From Actinomycetota bacterium (GTDB lineage Bacteria > Actinomycetota > Acidimicrobiia > IMCC26256 > PALSA-610), in assembly GCA_005779345.1 (NCBI GenBank), contig SXJQ01000268.1:1-13297 (forward strand): a stretch of DNA of 13,297 nt. Reading direction: 5' to 3'. Below are positions 1 through 6,939 of this stretch, piece by piece. The notes beneath the pieces are model-generated. The model saw only the letters and a program-made list of their open reading frames with translations, was not told the DNA's origin and did no database searches. The stretch's first letter is position 1, and each line of letters starts with the position of its first letter. Both the position numbers and the translations under genes were made by a program.

Positions 1-41
1 GCGGGCTTCACTTCGGGGCGCGAGGTGCCGATGCCCGATGG

Positions 42-1685
42 GTGAGGCGATCCCGGGCTGGGTTGAGCGCGCTGGCACTGTTGCTGCCGATGCTGCTGGT
101 GATCGCGGGCTCGTTCGCGTGGCTGTTCGGCACCTGGCAGAGCGAACAACGCGATACCGCCCGCCTTGCCCGCGACACCGTTGCGGCCGATCTGTTGCAG
201 AACACCCAGGGCCAGTTCGCGCTCGAGCTGCCGTACCTGGCCGCGCTCGGCGTGTTCGACGAACCCTGGCCGGCCGTGCTCGAGTTCCAGGAAACGACGG
301 TCGCACAACTCGACGAGCAGTTCACCCGCGAGGAACTCATCGACATCGCGCGCCGCGCCGACCGCGACGCGGGTCGTTCGTACCGTTCGCTCGAACGCGC
401 CGGCATCCGGGCGGCCGCGCCCGTCCGCGACGCGTTGATCGACTCCCCCGACCTCTACCGTCGCCTCGAAGACGGCGAGACCCCGAAGCTCGATGCCCGC
501 CGGTACGGCGACGCCTGGGACTGGTTGCTCGCGCGCTCGCAGGACGCGCAGGACCGGGCCGACAGCGCGCAGCGCGCGCTCGTCGCCAAGGCCTCCGATC
601 AGACACCGCCGTGGCGGCACCCGATCGTGCTCGGCATCGGTCTCGGCGTGTTCGCGCTCGGCGTCGCGATCGCGTTCGCGTTCCGGATGCTCGTCGCTCG
701 CGCCCTGAGCCGCACCGAAGGTGAGCGCGACCGCCTCGCGGAGCAGACCACCCGGCTGCGCTCGCTCATCGAGGCGGTCCGCGACTTCACGTCGATTCTC
801 GACGCCGACGCGCTCGGCGACCGGATCGTGCAGCAGGCCAAGCTCACCGTCCACGGCGATTTCTCGGCACTGTTCGGTGTCGCGGGAACCGGGCTCGTGC
901 CGATCGCGGCGACCGGGGTCGAAGCCGAATGTAGCGAGGCGGGCGGTGTGCTCGCGCGGGTGATCGCCGGTGCGCACGCGGCACGGGCCGTCGTACCGGG
1001 CGAACCGGGGTTGCGACTCGGCGCGCCGGCCGGCATCGTCGCGGCGCCGCTCGCGTCGCACGGTCGGGTGGTCGCGGTGTTGGTTGCCGGTCGCAGCGAT
1101 GCCGCCCTGGCGACCGACGACGACGAGACCGCGCTGACGCTCCTGGCAACGTGCGCGGCCCCGGCACTCGAGTCGGCGCGTGAACATGGCGACGTCACGA
1201 TGCTCGCGACCATCGACCCGCTCACCGGTCTCCACAACAAGCGACGACTCGAGACCGACCTCACCGCGACGCTCCAGAGCGCGGTCCGCGCGCAGCGGGC
1301 GACGTCGCTGATGATGATCGACGTCGACCACTTCAAACGCTTCAACGACACGCATGGTCATCCCGCCGGCGACCGTGCGCTGCGTCGGATCTCCGGCGTC
1401 GTTCGGGCGTGCGTGCGCGAGCACGACACGGTGTACCGGTTCGGGGGCGAGGAGCTCTGCGTGTTGCTGCCGGGCGCGCAACTCCAGGACGCACTCGTGA
1501 TCGCGGAGCGCATTCGCGCGGCGGTCTCCGTCGACGCCGGCCACGACGACGCCGCGGTCACCGTGTCGATCGGGGTGGCGCACACGCTCGACGCCGACGA
1601 GGCCGAACTCGTGCGCCGTGCCGACGAGGCGCTCTACGCGGCCAAGCACGCCGGCCGGAATCGGGTCGAGCACGCCCCGGCGTGA
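42..1685 (+). CDS. Membrane-anchored GAF-GGDEF diguanylate cyclase
   Basis: Predicted to condense two GTP into cyclic di-GMP at the inner face of the membrane. The 547-residue protein has an N-terminal transmembrane helix (about residues 8-30), an extracytoplasmic segment (about 31-190), a second helix (about 195-217), a short charged linker, a GAF-like region (about 238-380) and a C-terminal GGDEF domain (about 387-545). The GGDEF domain opens with DPLTG (392-396) and carries MMIDVDHFKRFNDTHGH. The active-site loop is GGEEL at 468-472, the Glu variant of GGDEF that is normally active. The product-inhibition site RxxD (R459, D462) lies five residues upstream. The external segment resembles no sensor domain I can name. 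The GTG start at 42 is the only in-frame start in the window, but the frame is open to the left edge, so the true start may lie outside. The domain call is firm; the signal sensed is unknown. Confidence 0.93.
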   Translation: MRRSRAGLSALALLLPMLLVIAGSFAWLFGTWQSEQRDTARLARDTVAADLLQNTQGQFALELPYLAALGVFDEPWPAVLEFQETTVAQLDEQFTREELIDIARRADRDAGRSYRSLERAGIRAAAPVRDALIDSPDLYRRLEDGETPKLDARRYGDAWDWLLARSQDAQDRADSAQRALVAKASDQTPPWRHPIVLGIGLGVFALGVAIAFAFRMLVARALSRTEGERDRLAEQTTRLRSLIEAVRDFTSILDADALGDRIVQQAKLTVHGDFSALFGVAGTGLVPIAATGVEAECSEAGGVLARVIAGAHAARAVVPGEPGLRLGAPAGIVAAPLASHGRVVAVLVAGRSDAALATDDDETALTLLATCAAPALESAREHGDVTMLATIDPLTGLHNKRRLETDLTATLQSAVRAQRATSLMMIDVDHFKRFNDTHGHPAGDRALRRISGVVRACVREHDTVYRFGGEELCVLLPGAQLQDALVIAERIRAAVSVDAGHDDAAVTVSIGVAHTLDADEAELVRRADEALYAAKHAGRNRVEHAPA

Positions 1686-1719
1686 TCGCCATCAACACGA
1701 GCACGCCCCGGCGTGATCG
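1667..1719. repeat. Tandem duplication carrying a GC-rich hairpin over the cyclase stop codon
   Basis: A 22-base sequence at 1667-1688 is repeated exactly at 1698-1719, a 31-base offset. Each copy contains CACGCCCCGGCGTG, which can fold into a short stem (CACGC pairing with GCGTG). The first copy encodes the last residues and TGA stop of the cyclase; the second lies in the 43-base gap before the convergent kinase gene. Two tandem hairpins between convergent genes could act as a weak bidirectional terminator, but no T-run follows, so that role is inference. The duplication itself is read directly. Confidence 0.75.
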
Positions 1720-1728
1720 TGGGGAGCG

Positions 1729-2814
1729 TCAGTCCTGCGGCGATATCCCGAAGTGCTTGGCCAGGAGCTGGGTGACGAGGTTGTTCGTCTCCATCGAGCC
1801 GAGTTCAGCGGCGGGTGCGCCGTGCGCGATGTTGCTCTGGATGACGCGTGCCATGATCCCGGCGAACCACACCATCGTGAACACCGTGTAGTACTCGAGG
1901 TGTTCGGCGCGCCGACCGACGCGTGCTTCCCATCGAGCGATCGACTCCTCGTCGCTCGGGATGCCGTCGAGCTTGGGGATTCCGATGCCTTCGGTGAAGT
2001 GCCGATCGAAGAAGAGGAACCAGGCGAGGTCGAATTCCGGGTTCCCGGCGCGCGCCATCTCCCAGTCGAAGACGGCACGAACCTCGAAGTGTTCGTCGAA
2101 CATGAGGTTGCCGAGGCGCGCGTCGCCCCAGCAGAAGCCGACGAGGTGGTCGTCGTCGGGCCGGTTGGCGGCGAGCCATTCCCAGGCGTGATCGACGACC
2201 GGCATGGGCTTGCGACGCGCCCACTCGTAGTACTCGCGCTGCCAGCGCACGAGTTGTTCTTGTCCGAGGCGTCCGTAGTCGGTGCGGTCGAGTTCGTGGA
2301 GGCCCGCGGCGCGCCAGTCGAACGCCGCGATCTCCGCGAGCGTGTCGATGCCGGAGAGCCACATCGTGCGCCGCTGCGCGGGTGTCGCGTCGGTAACCCA
2401 ACCACCGAGTGTGTAGGGCGGGTTGTCGGCCGGGATGCGTCCGTCGAGTCGTTCCATCGCGAAGAACGGTGCGCCGAGGACGGCATCGTCGTCTTCGAGC
2501 CAGAACACCTCGGGCACTTTCACCGCGGAGCGATCGCGCACGGCGCGCATGATGCGGTATTGGAGCCCGATCTCGTACTTCTCGAAGACGGCCTCGCCGA
2601 TCGGCGCGGCGCGCACGACGTAGCCCTGCCGCCGAGGGGTACCCGACTCGTTCCAGGTGGCGTCGAAGATGATGGTGTCGGAGGAGAAACCCGAAACCTC
2701 CGACGCTCCGGCGACCTCGATCTCGATGCCGGTCGCGGCGGGGAGCTTGCCTCCGAGCCAGGCTGCGAGCGCGGCCTTGGTCGTCTCGGGGTCGCGCTGT
2801 TGGATGATCGCCAC
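1729..2814 (-). CDS. Phosphotransferase-family (APH/ACAD10-like) kinase
   Basis: A 361-residue protein of the aminoglycoside phosphotransferase/choline kinase fold, predicted to transfer phosphate from ATP to a small hydroxylated or acyl substrate. The catalytic loop is CWGDARLGNLMF, with D231 and N236 in the Brenner-motif positions; Trp replaces the usual His of HGD. The metal-binding motif is FDWEMA (D250). The nucleotide-side strand reads VVRAAP (R68). This variant is typical of the phosphotransferase family related to the N-terminal part of eukaryotic ACAD10/11, often found with fatty-acid and CoA genes in actinobacteria. The frame extends further upstream, but I chose GTG 2814 because a -10-like TACGGT lies seven bases before it and homology-like sequence begins there; GTG 2823 is an alternative. 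It is divergent from a thioesterase gene. The real substrate is unknown; antibiotic resistance is not implied. Confidence 0.88.
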   Translation of the reverse strand: MAIIQQRDPETTKAALAAWLGGKLPAATGIEIEVAGASEVSGFSSDTIIFDATWNESGTPRRQGYVVRAAPIGEAVFEKYEIGLQYRIMRAVRDRSAVKVPEVFWLEDDDAVLGAPFFAMERLDGRIPADNPPYTLGGWVTDATPAQRRTMWLSGIDTLAEIAAFDWRAAGLHELDRTDYGRLGQEQLVRWQREYYEWARRKPMPVVDHAWEWLAANRPDDDHLVGFCWGDARLGNLMFDEHFEVRAVFDWEMARAGNPEFDLAWFLFFDRHFTEGIGIPKLDGIPSDEESIARWEARVGRRAEHLEYYTVFTMVWFAGIMARVIQSNIAHGAPAAELGSMETNNLVTQLLAKHFGISPQD

Positions 2815-2821
2815 GGCGCGC

Positions 2822-2827
2822 ACCGTA
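2822..2827 (-). promoter_or_regulatory. -10 element for the phosphotransferase gene
   Basis: On the minus strand TACGGT is followed by seven bases and then the GTG start at 2814. No Shine-Dalgarno is present and no good -35 is seen. This predicts a leaderless transcript and supports the shorter start. Confidence 0.5.
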
Positions 2828-2845
2828 GCAATCGGTGGTATCGGC

Positions 2846-2869
2846 CCGGAACTCGCCGGCCGGAACTCG
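2846..2869. repeat. Direct repeat in the divergent kinase/thioesterase promoter region
   Basis: CCGGAACTCG occurs at 2846-2855 and again at 2860-2869, separated by four bases. The pair sits near the middle of the 91-base gap between the divergent start codons, upstream of both predicted -10 elements. This is a plausible place for a shared operator, but no regulator can be assigned. Confidence 0.5.
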
Positions 2870-2893
2870 TCTCGCCCGAACCGGCGCGCACCA

Positions 2894-2899
2894 TAACCT
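2894..2899 (+). promoter_or_regulatory. -10 element for the first thioesterase gene
   Basis: TAACCT is followed by exactly six bases and the ATG at 2906, with no Shine-Dalgarno between. This is the geometry expected for a leaderless transcript starting at the A of ATG. No recognisable -35 hexamer is present. Confidence 0.55.
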
Positions 2900-2905
2900 C
2901 CGCGC

Positions 2906-3781
2906 ATGTCCGTCCCCGAGGGTGACCTGCTCCGCGACACGACGCTGCTCCCCGACCCCGATGTCGCGGGTCGCTACCACGGCACGATCTCGGAGGCATG
3001 GAAGGTCATGTATGCGTTCGGCGGCGTGTCGATGACTGCGTGTCTCCGAGCCATGCAGCAACACCTCGGCCGACCCGATCTCGATCTCGTCACCGCCAAC
3101 GCGATCTTCTGTGCGCCGGTTCCGTGCGGTCCGATCACGGTCGACGTCCAGGTGCTGCGCGACGGTCGTGGCGTGTCGCAAGTCGCGTGCGACCTGCGCG
3201 TGGCCGGTTCCGACACGATCGCGCTGCGTACCCATGGCGTGTTCGGTTCCGCGTATCCGAGCGAGCACCACTTCGTCGATGTGCAGTTTCCGACCGACAT
3301 CGCGATGCCCGACGACTGTCCGCCGCCACCGCCACCGCATGCCGACAATCCGTGGCCCGAGATCAACTTCCACTCCCAGACGGATTGGCGGCCGGCACTG
3401 GCGCGCTTCTGGCAGCAACGCGACACCTGGGAGCGGGGTCCGGCCCGCTTCGCCGCGTGGACACGCCTCCTCGCCGAGCCACGCCTCGCCGACGGCAGCT
3501 ACGACCCCCTCGCGCTCGCCGTCCCCGCCGACTCGATCGGAGCGGCGATCGGCGCCGGCCTCGGACCAGGTGCGGGACCCTGGATGACGCTCTCGCTCGA
3601 GATCGGACTGCGGTTCCTCGCGACACCCGCGGCCACGCCGGCCTGGGTGCTCCAGGACATGACGGCGTGGCAGTGCGGCAACGGATACGCGACCGGACCG
3701 ACGCACCTGTGGGACATCGAGGGCAACCTCCTCGCGATCGCGCAGCAGACCGCGCACCTGCGCGAGTTCCCCGGGCGCTGA
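2906..3781 (+). CDS. Double-hotdog acyl-CoA thioesterase-like protein (4HBT_3/TesB-like)
   Basis: A 291-residue protein with two tandem hotdog halves, resembling the thioesterase-like superfamily that hydrolyses acyl-CoA to free acid and CoA in the cytoplasm. The first half (about residues 25-120) has the long helix region SEAWKVMYAFGGVSMTACLRAM. A proline-rich linker with six prolines (139-144) joins it to the second half (about 205-288), ending with LWDIEGNLLAIAQQTAHLR. Aligned by eye with E. coli TesB, Q280 fits the catalytic Gln, but the Asp of the SLD motif is Glu here (SLEIGLRF, E232). It is paralogous to the protein at 9426-10253: both have a VSQV strand and a linker with Asp-Asp/Glu-Cys-Pro-Pro. 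The start is supported by the -10 element six bases before ATG. The fold is fairly sure; the acyl substrate is unknown and the Glu substitution leaves activity open. Confidence 0.85.
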   Translation: MSVPEGDLLRDTTLLPDPDVAGRYHGTISEAWKVMYAFGGVSMTACLRAMQQHLGRPDLDLVTANAIFCAPVPCGPITVDVQVLRDGRGVSQVACDLRVAGSDTIALRTHGVFGSAYPSEHHFVDVQFPTDIAMPDDCPPPPPPHADNPWPEINFHSQTDWRPALARFWQQRDTWERGPARFAAWTRLLAEPRLADGSYDPLALAVPADSIGAAIGAGLGPGAGPWMTLSLEIGLRFLATPAATPAWVLQDMTAWQCGNGYATGPTHLWDIEGNLLAIAQQTAHLREFPGR

Positions 3782-3807
3782 TCCGACCGCCGCGCCGCAC
3801 CCCGAAC

Positions 3808-3823
3808 TGTGACCGATTTCACG
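3808..3823. promoter_or_regulatory. CRP/FNR-family-like palindromic operator
   Basis: TGTGACCGATTTCACG matches the CRP-type consensus TGTGA-N6-TCACA at nine of ten arm positions. Its centre is about 32 bases upstream of the start of the P450 -10 element and about 44 bases upstream of the predicted transcription start, near the -41.5 spacing of class II CRP-activated promoters. The -35 region there is poor, which fits activator dependence. The match is read directly; binding by a CRP-like protein is inference. Confidence 0.55.
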
Positions 3824-3847
3824 ACAGGCCCCTTCGGCGCGCACCTC

Positions 3848-3853
3848 TAGGGT
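3848..3853 (+). promoter_or_regulatory. -10 element for the P450 gene
   Basis: TAGGGT, within the octamer TCTAGGGT that also occurs before the peroxiredoxin gene. A start near 3860 would give a leader of about 37 bases containing the ribosome binding site at 3881-3889. Confidence 0.5.
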
Positions 3854-3880
3854 GCGCAGGTGCGGTGTGCGGTGCCGCGC

Positions 3881-3889
3881 AGGGGGAGG
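3881..3889 (+). promoter_or_regulatory. Strong Shine-Dalgarno deciding the P450 start
   Basis: AGGGGGAGG lies seven bases before the ATG at 3897. It selects this ATG over the in-frame GTG at 3852, which would add 15 low-complexity Arg/Gly/Cys residues and overlap the -10 element. Confidence 0.8.
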
Positions 3890-3896
3890 CGGTGCC

Positions 3897-5180
3897 ATGA
3901 CGCCCGAAACACACGAGACACACGGGGCGGGTGAGGCGCCGGGTACCGGCTACCTGCCGCCGATGCTGAACCCGTTCGACCCCGGGTTCCACGACGATCC
4001 GTACGCGCAGTATCGGGCCGTGCGCGAGACCGATCCGGTGCACCTCACGCCGCTCGGCGCGTGGGCGCTGTTCCGTCACGCCGACATCAACCGCGTGCTG
4101 CGCGACCCACGGCTCTCGGTCGAGGAGCGCTACGCGAACCCGCTGATGCGACCCGACGCCGAGATCGCCGCGCTCAACGAGCAGCGCGGCGACCGCGGCA
4201 CGCGTTCGATGCTCGATCTCGATCCACCCGACCATCACCGACTGCGGCGGCTCGTCGCCAAGACCTTCACCCCGCGCATGGTCGAAGAGCTGCGGCCGCG
4301 TGTCATCGAACTCGTCGACACGATCCTCGACGAAGCCGCCGTGCGCGGCGGGATCGACGTCATCACAGATTTCGCGTTCCCCTTGCCGTTCGCGGTGATC
4401 TCGGAGATGCTCGGCATCCCCGACCACGGCCAGCGCGACCAACTCCGCGACTGGTCGGGCGCGATCGTCAAGACGTTCGATCCCATCATCTCGGTCGAGG
4501 AGGTCGCGGCTGCGATCGATTCGGGCGACTCGATGTTCGAGTACCTCACCGACGTCATCGCGTGGAAGCGGGCGAATCCCGCCGACGACCTGCTCTCCGC
4601 GTTGATCGCGGCCGAAGACGACGGCGACCGGCTCACCGAGGAGGAGCTCATCAGCACCGCGATGTTGTTGTTCATCGCGGGCCACGAGACGACGGTCAAC
4701 CTCATCGGCAACGGCGTGCTCGCGCTGTTGCGCAACCCCGGCGAGCTCGCGCGGCTCCAAGAGCGCCCCGAGATCATCGACAACGCCGTCGACGAGCTCC
4801 TCCGGTTCGATGCGCCGGTGCAGTTCAGTCGACGGATCACGATCGACGACTACGAGATCGCCGGCCAGGGTTCCGAGACCCGCGTCATCCCCGCGGGCAC
4901 GTTCGTGATGCTCTGTCTCGGATCCGGAAACCACGACCCCGCGGTGTTCGGCCCGACGTCGGAGACCCTCGACCTCACGCGCGAGAACGCGCGCGACCTG
5001 TTGTCGTTCGGCGGCGGCTTCCACCACTGCCTCGGCAACGCCCTCGCTCGGATGGAGGGCCAAGAAGCCATCGGCAGGTTCGTCGCGCGCGTCCCCGGGC
5101 TCGAGTTGATCGACGAGCAGCAGCAGTGGAACGGTCGATTCGTACTCCGCGGTCTCGCCACGCTGCCCGTCAAACTCTGA
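3897..5180 (+). CDS. Cytochrome P450 monooxygenase
   Basis: A 427-residue soluble bacterial P450, predicted to insert one oxygen atom from O2 into an organic substrate using electrons from a ferredoxin and reductase. All signatures are present: the I-helix oxygen-activation motif AGHETT (261-266), the K-helix ExxR as ELLR (300-303), and the haem loop FGGGFHHCLG (371-380) with proximal ligand C378. The N-terminus MLNPFDPGFHDDPYAQYRAVRETDPVH is typical of soluble actinobacterial P450s and there is no membrane anchor. No ferredoxin or reductase gene is in the window, so redox partners must be elsewhere. The gene appears monocistronic, with a CRP-like site and a leadered promoter upstream, setting it apart from its mostly leaderless neighbours. 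The substrate cannot be predicted. Confidence 0.97.
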   Translation: MTPETHETHGAGEAPGTGYLPPMLNPFDPGFHDDPYAQYRAVRETDPVHLTPLGAWALFRHADINRVLRDPRLSVEERYANPLMRPDAEIAALNEQRGDRGTRSMLDLDPPDHHRLRRLVAKTFTPRMVEELRPRVIELVDTILDEAAVRGGIDVITDFAFPLPFAVISEMLGIPDHGQRDQLRDWSGAIVKTFDPIISVEEVAAAIDSGDSMFEYLTDVIAWKRANPADDLLSALIAAEDDGDRLTEEELISTAMLLFIAGHETTVNLIGNGVLALLRNPGELARLQERPEIIDNAVDELLRFDAPVQFSRRITIDDYEIAGQGSETRVIPAGTFVMLCLGSGNHDPAVFGPTSETLDLTRENARDLLSFGGGFHHCLGNALARMEGQEAIGRFVARVPGLELIDEQQQWNGRFVLRGLATLPVKL

Positions 5181-5222
5181 GCCGAACCGAGCCGCCCGTC
5201 CGCGAACCGGGTCGCCGCGGCA

Positions 5223-5252
5223 GCGACACGAGCGACCGCTTGTCGGTACGCT
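5223..5252 (+). promoter_or_regulatory. Promoter of the subtilase gene
   Basis: A -35-like GCGACA (5223-5228) and -10 TACGCT (5247-5252) are separated by 18 bases. The ATG at 5259 follows the -10 by six bases with no Shine-Dalgarno, predicting a leaderless message. Confidence 0.5.
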
Positions 5253-5258
5253 GCCCCG

Positions 5259-6887
5259 ATGACCCCCCGCCGTCGGCTCCTCGTCGCTTCGACCTTCGTG
5301 GTCGCGGCACTCCTCTCCGTCGCGCCGCCGACGGCCGCGGCCCCACGGGCCTCGGCCACGGGATCGGCCGTCGGGGCGACGAGCGGCGACGCGCACCGGG
5401 TGATCGTCACCTACCGCCAGGCCGAGACGCGCAACCGTGTCGCGCGCGCCGAGGTCGAGCGACGGATCGGTCGTCAGGTAGCCGCCGTCTCGCGCCGCTA
5501 CCAGTTCGCTCCCGCGATCGTGGTCGAGGCCGATGCTGCCCAGATCGCCCGACTCGCCGCCGATCCCGCGGTCGTCTCGATCGTCGACGACGCGCCGATG
5601 GCGGCGACCGACGCGGAGAGCACACCGCTCGTCGGCGCGTCGGCGTCGGCCGCGGCCGGGTTCGACGGAACCGGCACCGCCGTCGCCATCCTCGACACGG
5701 GGGTCGAGGGCGGCCACCCGTTGCTCGCCGGCAAGGTCGTCGCCGAGGCGTGCTTCGCGCTCACCGGGTCGTGCCCGAACGGCCAGACGAGTCAGGTCGG
5801 AGCGGGAAGTGCAGTGCCGTGTGACTACGCCCCGCGGGGGTGTCGTCACGGCACGCACGTCGCAGGGATCGCCGCGGGTCGCCACACCGACGATCTCGCG
5901 TTCGACGGTGTCGCTCCGGGTGCCGACATCGTCGCGATCCAGGTGTTCACCAAGGTCGAGGGCGATGTCTGTTTCGCGCTCGGTCAGGGTGAGAGCCCAT
6001 GCACCTTGAGCTTCCCGTCGGACCAGATCTCCGCGCTCGAGTTGGTCGCGTATCTGTCGCTGTTCCACGACATCGCCTCCGCGAACATGAGCATCGGTGG
6101 CGGTCTCAGCGAGACGGCGTGCGATGCCTGGCCGCTCAAGCCGATCATCGACGCGTTGCGCACTCTCGATGTCGCCACGGTGATCGCGGCCGGCAACGAC
6201 GGGTCGTCGACCTCGGTCAGCAGCCCCGGCTGCATCTCCACCGCGGTCACGGTCGGCGCGACGACCAAGACCGACGCGTTCGCGGGCTTCACGAACTCCA
6301 ACCCGATCGTCGACCTCGTGGCGCCGGGCGTGTCGATCAACTCGTCGATTCCCGGCGGGGCGACCGCGTTCTTCAACGGCACGTCGATGGCCGCGCCGCA
6401 CGTGGCGGGCGCGTTCGCGCTCGGTCGGCAGCAACACCCGGGTGAGACGATCGACGAACTCCAGGCGCGGCTCGTGAGCCACGGTCCGCTCCTCACCGAC
6501 GCGCGCAATGGTCTGTCGTTCCATCGCCTCGACGTGCTGAGCGCCTTCCGCCCGATCGAGATCGTCCCTGCCTGGGCGATCGGTACCGACGGCGGGTCAG
6601 AGGCGCTGTCGCTCCCGGTCACGTTGAACCGACCGTCGACCCTGCCCGTCACGGTGGTCGCCACCCCGGTCGGGATCACCGCCACCGCCGACGTCGACTA
6701 CGTGGCCGCGCCCCAAACGGTCACGTTCGACCCTGGCACCACGACCGCCTCGTATCCGCTCGGCCTGCTCGCCGACACGGAGGCCGAAGGGGTCGAGGTC
6801 GTGCTCGTCGTGTTCACCTCGCCGACGAACGCTGTCGTCGGCGGCTTCTACGGGCTCGGCATCGTCGTGATCCTCGACGGCGCCTGA
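5259..6887 (+). CDS. Secreted subtilisin-like (S8) serine protease with Calx-beta-like C-terminal domain
   Basis: A 542-residue exported endopeptidase. The signal peptide is about residues 1-28 (basic MTPRRRLL, hydrophobic core, cleavage likely near PTAAA/P); the double Arg followed by two Leu could also allow Tat export. An I9-type inhibitor propeptide follows (about 47-111). The catalytic domain (about 130-430) holds the full triad: D146 in AILDTGVEGGHP, H197 in RHGTHVAGIAAG and S376 in NGTSMAAPHVAG, with oxyanion N313 in AAGNDGS. Several cysteines between the Asp and His motifs and around residues 230-245 suggest disulfides suited to an extracellular enzyme. The tail (433-542) has the Calx-beta pattern (ATADVDYVAAPQTVTFDPG, then an Asp/Glu-rich strand), a fold that often binds calcium or glycans. 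It converges on the CPBP gene. Function and localisation are well supported; the target is unknown. Confidence 0.95.
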   Translation: MTPRRRLLVASTFVVAALLSVAPPTAAAPRASATGSAVGATSGDAHRVIVTYRQAETRNRVARAEVERRIGRQVAAVSRRYQFAPAIVVEADAAQIARLAADPAVVSIVDDAPMAATDAESTPLVGASASAAAGFDGTGTAVAILDTGVEGGHPLLAGKVVAEACFALTGSCPNGQTSQVGAGSAVPCDYAPRGCRHGTHVAGIAAGRHTDDLAFDGVAPGADIVAIQVFTKVEGDVCFALGQGESPCTLSFPSDQISALELVAYLSLFHDIASANMSIGGGLSETACDAWPLKPIIDALRTLDVATVIAAGNDGSSTSVSSPGCISTAVTVGATTKTDAFAGFTNSNPIVDLVAPGVSINSSIPGGATAFFNGTSMAAPHVAGAFALGRQQHPGETIDELQARLVSHGPLLTDARNGLSFHRLDVLSAFRPIEIVPAWAIGTDGGSEALSLPVTLNRPSTLPVTVVATPVGITATADVDYVAAPQTVTFDPGTTTASYPLGLLADTEAEGVEVVLVVFTSPTNAVVGGFYGLGIVVILDGA

Positions 6888-6939
6888 CCTCCCGCACTGC
6901 ACTCCCGCGCGGTAGGGCGCCGATGCGACGACGGCCGGA
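6888..6939. other. Convergent intergenic gap with no clear terminator
   Basis: The 52 bases between the two converging stop codons contain only short GC-rich self-complementary stretches. I see no stem of eight or more pairs and no T-run on either strand. Confidence 0.5.

Noticed and set aside
1729..2814. Aminoglycoside resistance determinant
   Set aside because: The kinase fold is shared, but the CWGDARLGN loop and the family context match the ACAD10-like phosphotransferases, not known resistance enzymes.
1753..2925. A 390-codon plus-strand frame opposite the phosphotransferase gene
   Set aside because: It is antisense to a gene with a clear kinase motif, has biased composition (Val, Glu, Arg, Gly) and no recognisable domain.
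2815..2940. N-terminal extension of the phosphotransferase
   Set aside because: It would overlap the divergent thioesterase gene and its promoter, and the extra residues are low-complexity.
3852..3896. Upstream GTG start for the P450
   Set aside because: It adds 15 Arg/Cys/Gly residues, overlaps the -10 element, and a strong Shine-Dalgarno points to ATG 3897.
1805..3898. A 697-codon minus-strand frame across the thioesterase and kinase genes
   Set aside because: It spans two oppositely oriented genes and their intergenic region in a shadow frame; the sequence is Arg-rich with no motif.
3819..6524. A 901-codon open frame on the minus strand opposite the P450 and subtilase genes
   Set aside because: It is a mirror frame produced by strong third-position GC bias. 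Its translation is Arg/Asp/Glu/Gly-rich low-complexity sequence with no domain, while the plus-strand genes have complete catalytic motifs.
6888..6939. Intrinsic terminator between subtilase and CPBP genes
   Set aside because: Only weak, short GC stems and no T-run on either strand.
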